From the NCBI GenBank assembly GCA_000283635.1, contig HE613569.1, forward strand, positions 893,501-957,500: a stretch of DNA of 64,000 nucleotides. The letters run 5' to 3'. Source of the stretch: Streptococcus macedonicus ACA-DC 198 (GTDB lineage Bacteria > Bacillota > Bacilli > Lactobacillales > Streptococcaceae). Shown piece by piece: positions 61,715 through 64,000 of this stretch (within the stretch, counting starts at the first letter, position 1; each line of letters starts with the position of its first letter). Under the pieces are notes generated by a model, which saw only the letters and a list, made by a program, of their open reading frames with translations, had not been told where the DNA came from and made no database searches. Position numbers and translations under genes: made by a program.

Positions 61715-63451
61715 ATGAAGGCAAAAAATCAAAATCATACTAGCCGCCGTTTGTTCAAAGATCTTTTATCAGAAAAAGGACTTGTTTTTGGTGCCACACT
61801 TGGAACGATTGCACAAGTCTCTCTGACCGTTTATTTGCCTATTTTGATTGGGAATGCGGTGGACGTTGTTTTATCTCCGAAATCAATTAGTTTAATTGTG
61901 CCAATTGTAGCGAAAATGATTGTTGTTGTCGCTTTGAATACCTTGGTGCAATGGGTAAATCCGTTGATTTATAACCGTCTAACGTTTGGTTATATTTACA
62001 CATTGCGTCAAAAAGTCATGGAAAAATTAAACCAGATGCCGATTTCTTATCTTGACAAGAAAAGTTCAGGTGATTTGGTTAGTCGTGTGACAACTGATGC
62101 CGAACAATTGAGTAATGGCCTGTTAATGGTGTTCAATCAATTTTTTATTGGTATTCTAACGATTATCATTACCATTGTGACAATGGCTGATATTGATTTG
62201 TTAATGCTTGGTTTGGTGCTAATTTTGACACCATTATCACTTTTCTTAGCACGTTTTATCGCTCAAAAGAGTTATCATCTTTATCAAAATCAAACAAAAT
62301 CACGCGGGCAACAAACACAGTATATTGAAGAAATGATTCGTCAAGAAAGTTTACTCCACACCTTCAATGCGCAAGATATGGCTATTGACACTTTCACGAC
62401 GATTAATGATACTTATGCTGATTACTCACAAGGAGCTATTTTCTATTCTTCAACGGTTAATCCGTCAACGCGTTTCATTAATAGCTTGATTTATGCTCTT
62501 TTGGCAGGGGTAGGGGCACTTCGGATTATGTCAGGTGCTTTTACAGTTGGGCAATTGACAACTTTCTTGAATTATGTCAATCAATACACCAAGCCATTTA
62601 ATGATATTTCATCCGTTTTGTCAGAATTGCAGAGCGCCATTGCCTGTGCAGAACGTCTCTACGCTATTTTAGACGAAGAAAATGAGCCTCTTCCAGTAAA
62701 AGCTCATCTTAATACAGATAGTATCCAAGGACAAATCGAATTCAAAGATGTATCGTTTGGTTATACTAGCCAAAATACCTTGATTAACCACCTTAATTTA
62801 TTAATCCCAGCAGCTTCAAAAGTGGCTATCGTTGGACCAACAGGTGCAGGAAAATCAACTTTGATCAATCTTTTAATGCGTTTTTATGAAGTCAATAGCG
62901 GAGCTATTTATTTGGATGGTGTTTCTATAGCAGATTATCCTGTGTCAGAATTGCGCCAACAAATCGGTATGGTATTGCAAGAAACATGGCTGAAAGTTGG
63001 AACGATTCACGATAATATTGCATATGGAAATCCTGATGCTACACGAGAAGAAGTCATTGCTGCCGCAAAAGCAGCTAATGCTGATTTCTTTATTCGTCAG
63101 TTGCCAAATGGTTACGATACTTATCTGGCTGATGCAGGATCGTCATTGTCGCAAGGACAACGTCAGCTGTTAACGATTGCTCGAATTTTTGTCAAACTAC
63201 CAAAAATCTTAATTCTTGACGAAGCCACTTCATCTATCGATACTCGGACAGAAGTATTGATTCAAGAAGCTTTTGAAAAATTAATGCAAGGAAGAACAAG
63301 TTTTATCATTGCACACCGCTTGTCAACCATTCAATCAGCTGATCTTATTGTAGTCATGGTAAAGGGTGACATTGTTGAACATGGTACGCATGATGATTTA
63401 ATGGCAAAACAAGGCGTTTATTACCAAATGCAAACAGCCCAAGCAGCGTAG
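61715..63451 (+). CDS. heterodimeric ABC exporter subunit B
   Basis: 578 residues from the ATG just after the subunit A stop codon. Walker A GPTGAGKST and canonical Walker B ILILDEATSSID with the catalytic Glu. The signature is altered to SLSQGQRQL. Together the two chains give one active and one degenerate site, the usual set-up for LmrCD-like drug or lipid exporters. Substrate is unknown. Confidence 0.92.
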   Translation: MKAKNQNHTSRRLFKDLLSEKGLVFGATLGTIAQVSLTVYLPILIGNAVDVVLSPKSISLIVPIVAKMIVVVALNTLVQWVNPLIYNRLTFGYIYTLRQKVMEKLNQMPISYLDKKSSGDLVSRVTTDAEQLSNGLLMVFNQFFIGILTIIITIVTMADIDLLMLGLVLILTPLSLFLARFIAQKSYHLYQNQTKSRGQQTQYIEEMIRQESLLHTFNAQDMAIDTFTTINDTYADYSQGAIFYSSTVNPSTRFINSLIYALLAGVGALRIMSGAFTVGQLTTFLNYVNQYTKPFNDISSVLSELQSAIACAERLYAILDEENEPLPVKAHLNTDSIQGQIEFKDVSFGYTSQNTLINHLNLLIPAASKVAIVGPTGAGKSTLINLLMRFYEVNSGAIYLDGVSIADYPVSELRQQIGMVLQETWLKVGTIHDNIAYGNPDATREEVIAAAKAANADFFIRQLPNGYDTYLADAGSSLSQGQRQLLTIARIFVKLPKILILDEATSSIDTRTEVLIQEAFEKLMQGRTSFIIAHRLSTIQSADLIVVMVKGDIVEHGTHDDLMAKQGVYYQMQTAQAA

Positions 63452-63474
63452 AAAAGATGTGAAAGTTGCCATCA

Positions 63475-63504
63475 CTATTTACGTAAATATAATTACGTAA
63501 ATAG
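63475..63504. repeat. inverted repeat CTATTTACGTAA/TTACGTAAATAG
   Basis: 12-bp perfect arms with six bases between, just after the exporter genes. No T-run follows, so it looks more like a protein-binding site than a terminator. Confidence 0.6.
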
Positions 63505-63547
63505 ATGTAAGAATTTTTCAATTCTCAGTTTAAATTAGAAAAGAAAT

Positions 63548-63583
63548 TCCCTTAGAAATCGCTATTCTAAGGGAGTTTTTTTG
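63548..63583 (+). terminator. ABC exporter terminator
   Basis: The stem TCCCTTAGAA/TTCTAAGGGA is followed by seven T. Confidence 0.85.
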
Positions 63584-63589
63584 TATTTA

Positions 63590-64000
63590 TTAGTGATTTG
63601 GCACCCACGCGCTGACAGATTTTTCATTAACAGGAAAAACGCCATAACCTTGCGTATCAATGGTGACCTCGGTCTGATTATTTTCTAAGACATCTGTAAA
63701 AATGTGGTTAGCCCATTTCTCGCCAACAAATAAGCGTTTTGAAGCAGCGTTAGCATTACTGATGAGTGTAGCTAGTGCTGTGGGGTGTTCATCATCCCCA
63801 AGACAAGTCCACGCAATGCAATTGGGGTCATCAAAGTAATCTTCTTCCTGTCCATAGACAGCTGTTTGACGAAGCTGTAATAATTGGTCAATCTCTTTTT
63901 TGAAATTTTCTTGTGCAAATTCGCCAGAAATACCGTAGTAATCACCATAGAAAATACAAGGCAATCCAGTCTGACGAAGTAGAATCAAAGCGTAAGCAGC
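63590..64000 (-). CDS. alpha-amylase, C-terminal part (continues beyond the window)
   Basis: Open to the window end. AYALILLRQTGLPCIFYGDY is the end of the GH13 barrel (the IFYGDYYGI motif is typical of cytoplasmic AmyB/AmyA-type amylases), followed by a small beta C-terminal domain ending in SVSAWVPNH. About 137 of the expected ~480 residues are seen. The gene faces the exporter terminator. Confidence 0.88.
   Translation of the reverse strand, partial: AAYALILLRQTGLPCIFYGDYYGISGEFAQENFKKEIDQLLQLRQTAVYGQEEDYFDDPNCIAWTCLGDDEHPTALATLISNANAASKRLFVGEKWANHIFTDVLENNQTEVTIDTQGYGVFPVNEKSVSAWVPNH

Overview
The window looks like the chromosome of a low-GC streptococcus of the S. bovis/S. equinus complex (S. 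gallolyticus/infantarius/macedonicus-like). This is inferred from the gene order pfkA-pyk-lepB-glmS-mtl, the many streptococcus-type proteins (RelQ, Rex, second-type Prs, UPF0397, PvaA-like lysozyme) and the large number of broken sugar-use genes. Species cannot be fixed from sequence reading alone. About a dozen genes are visibly damaged (mtlA, mtlR, two GH1 phospho-beta-glucosidases, two of three tandem histidine phosphatases, a Cof-type HAD phosphatase, a YczE-like membrane protein, both genes of a MacB/FtsX-type ABC system, a TMEM175-like fragment, one transposase). This fits a strain under reductive evolution, such as a dairy or host-restricted lineage.

Layout. 1-5030: glycolysis and amino-sugar housekeeping (pfkA 3' end, pyk, a signal-peptidase-like gene, glmS with NagR-type operator half-sites). 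5030-18060: a decayed mannitol locus. mtlA carries at least six lesions. mtlR is cut in two by an 8.7-kb composite transposon (8502-17212), bounded by two directly repeated ISL3-family elements and by a perfect 8-bp target duplication (AGATATTT). Its cargo is a SAM hydrolase (DUF62), a UPF0397 ECF substrate-binding protein, the tRNA hydroxylase TrhO, a double ECF ATPase, an ECF T protein and a cold-shock protein. After the mtlR 3' end lies a second copy of the glmS C-terminal coding end, so the whole mtl segment is bracketed by glmS 3' ends. 18.1-24.7 kb: phnA, a polar amino-acid ABC importer, a cation diffusion facilitator, an IS30-family element and a sodium:alanine symporter. 25-31.3 kb: broken beta-glucosidase, histidine phosphatase triplet, AI-2E-type permease, GT8 glycosyltransferase, radC. 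31.4-35.3 kb (minus strand): rex, DUF1831, cysteine desulfurase, prs, CYTH phosphatase. 35.4-39.6 kb: relQ-nadK-rluD-pta operon and an SDR. 39.7-46.2 kb: a region of small regulators and pseudogenes. 46.5-51.8 kb: purine salvage (guaC, then a purine riboswitch with xpt-pbuX), with a third ISL3-family copy and a gene-fragment junction between. 51.8-63.5 kb: apbE, a tautomerase, a small basic protein with a palindromic start, a probable small RNA, the tdk-prfA-prmC-tsaC-glyA-NA37-lysozyme run and a heterodimeric ABC exporter. The window ends in the C-terminus of an alpha-amylase.

Most interesting points: the nested architecture (transposon inside mtlR inside a glmS-bracketed segment); the fact that the third IS copy at 47.6-49.0 kb is a chimera whose left part matches the left transposon IS and whose right part matches the right transposon IS, as a recombination scar would; and the transposon cargo, which is a portable complete ECF uptake system linked to a SAM hydrolase of unknown purpose.
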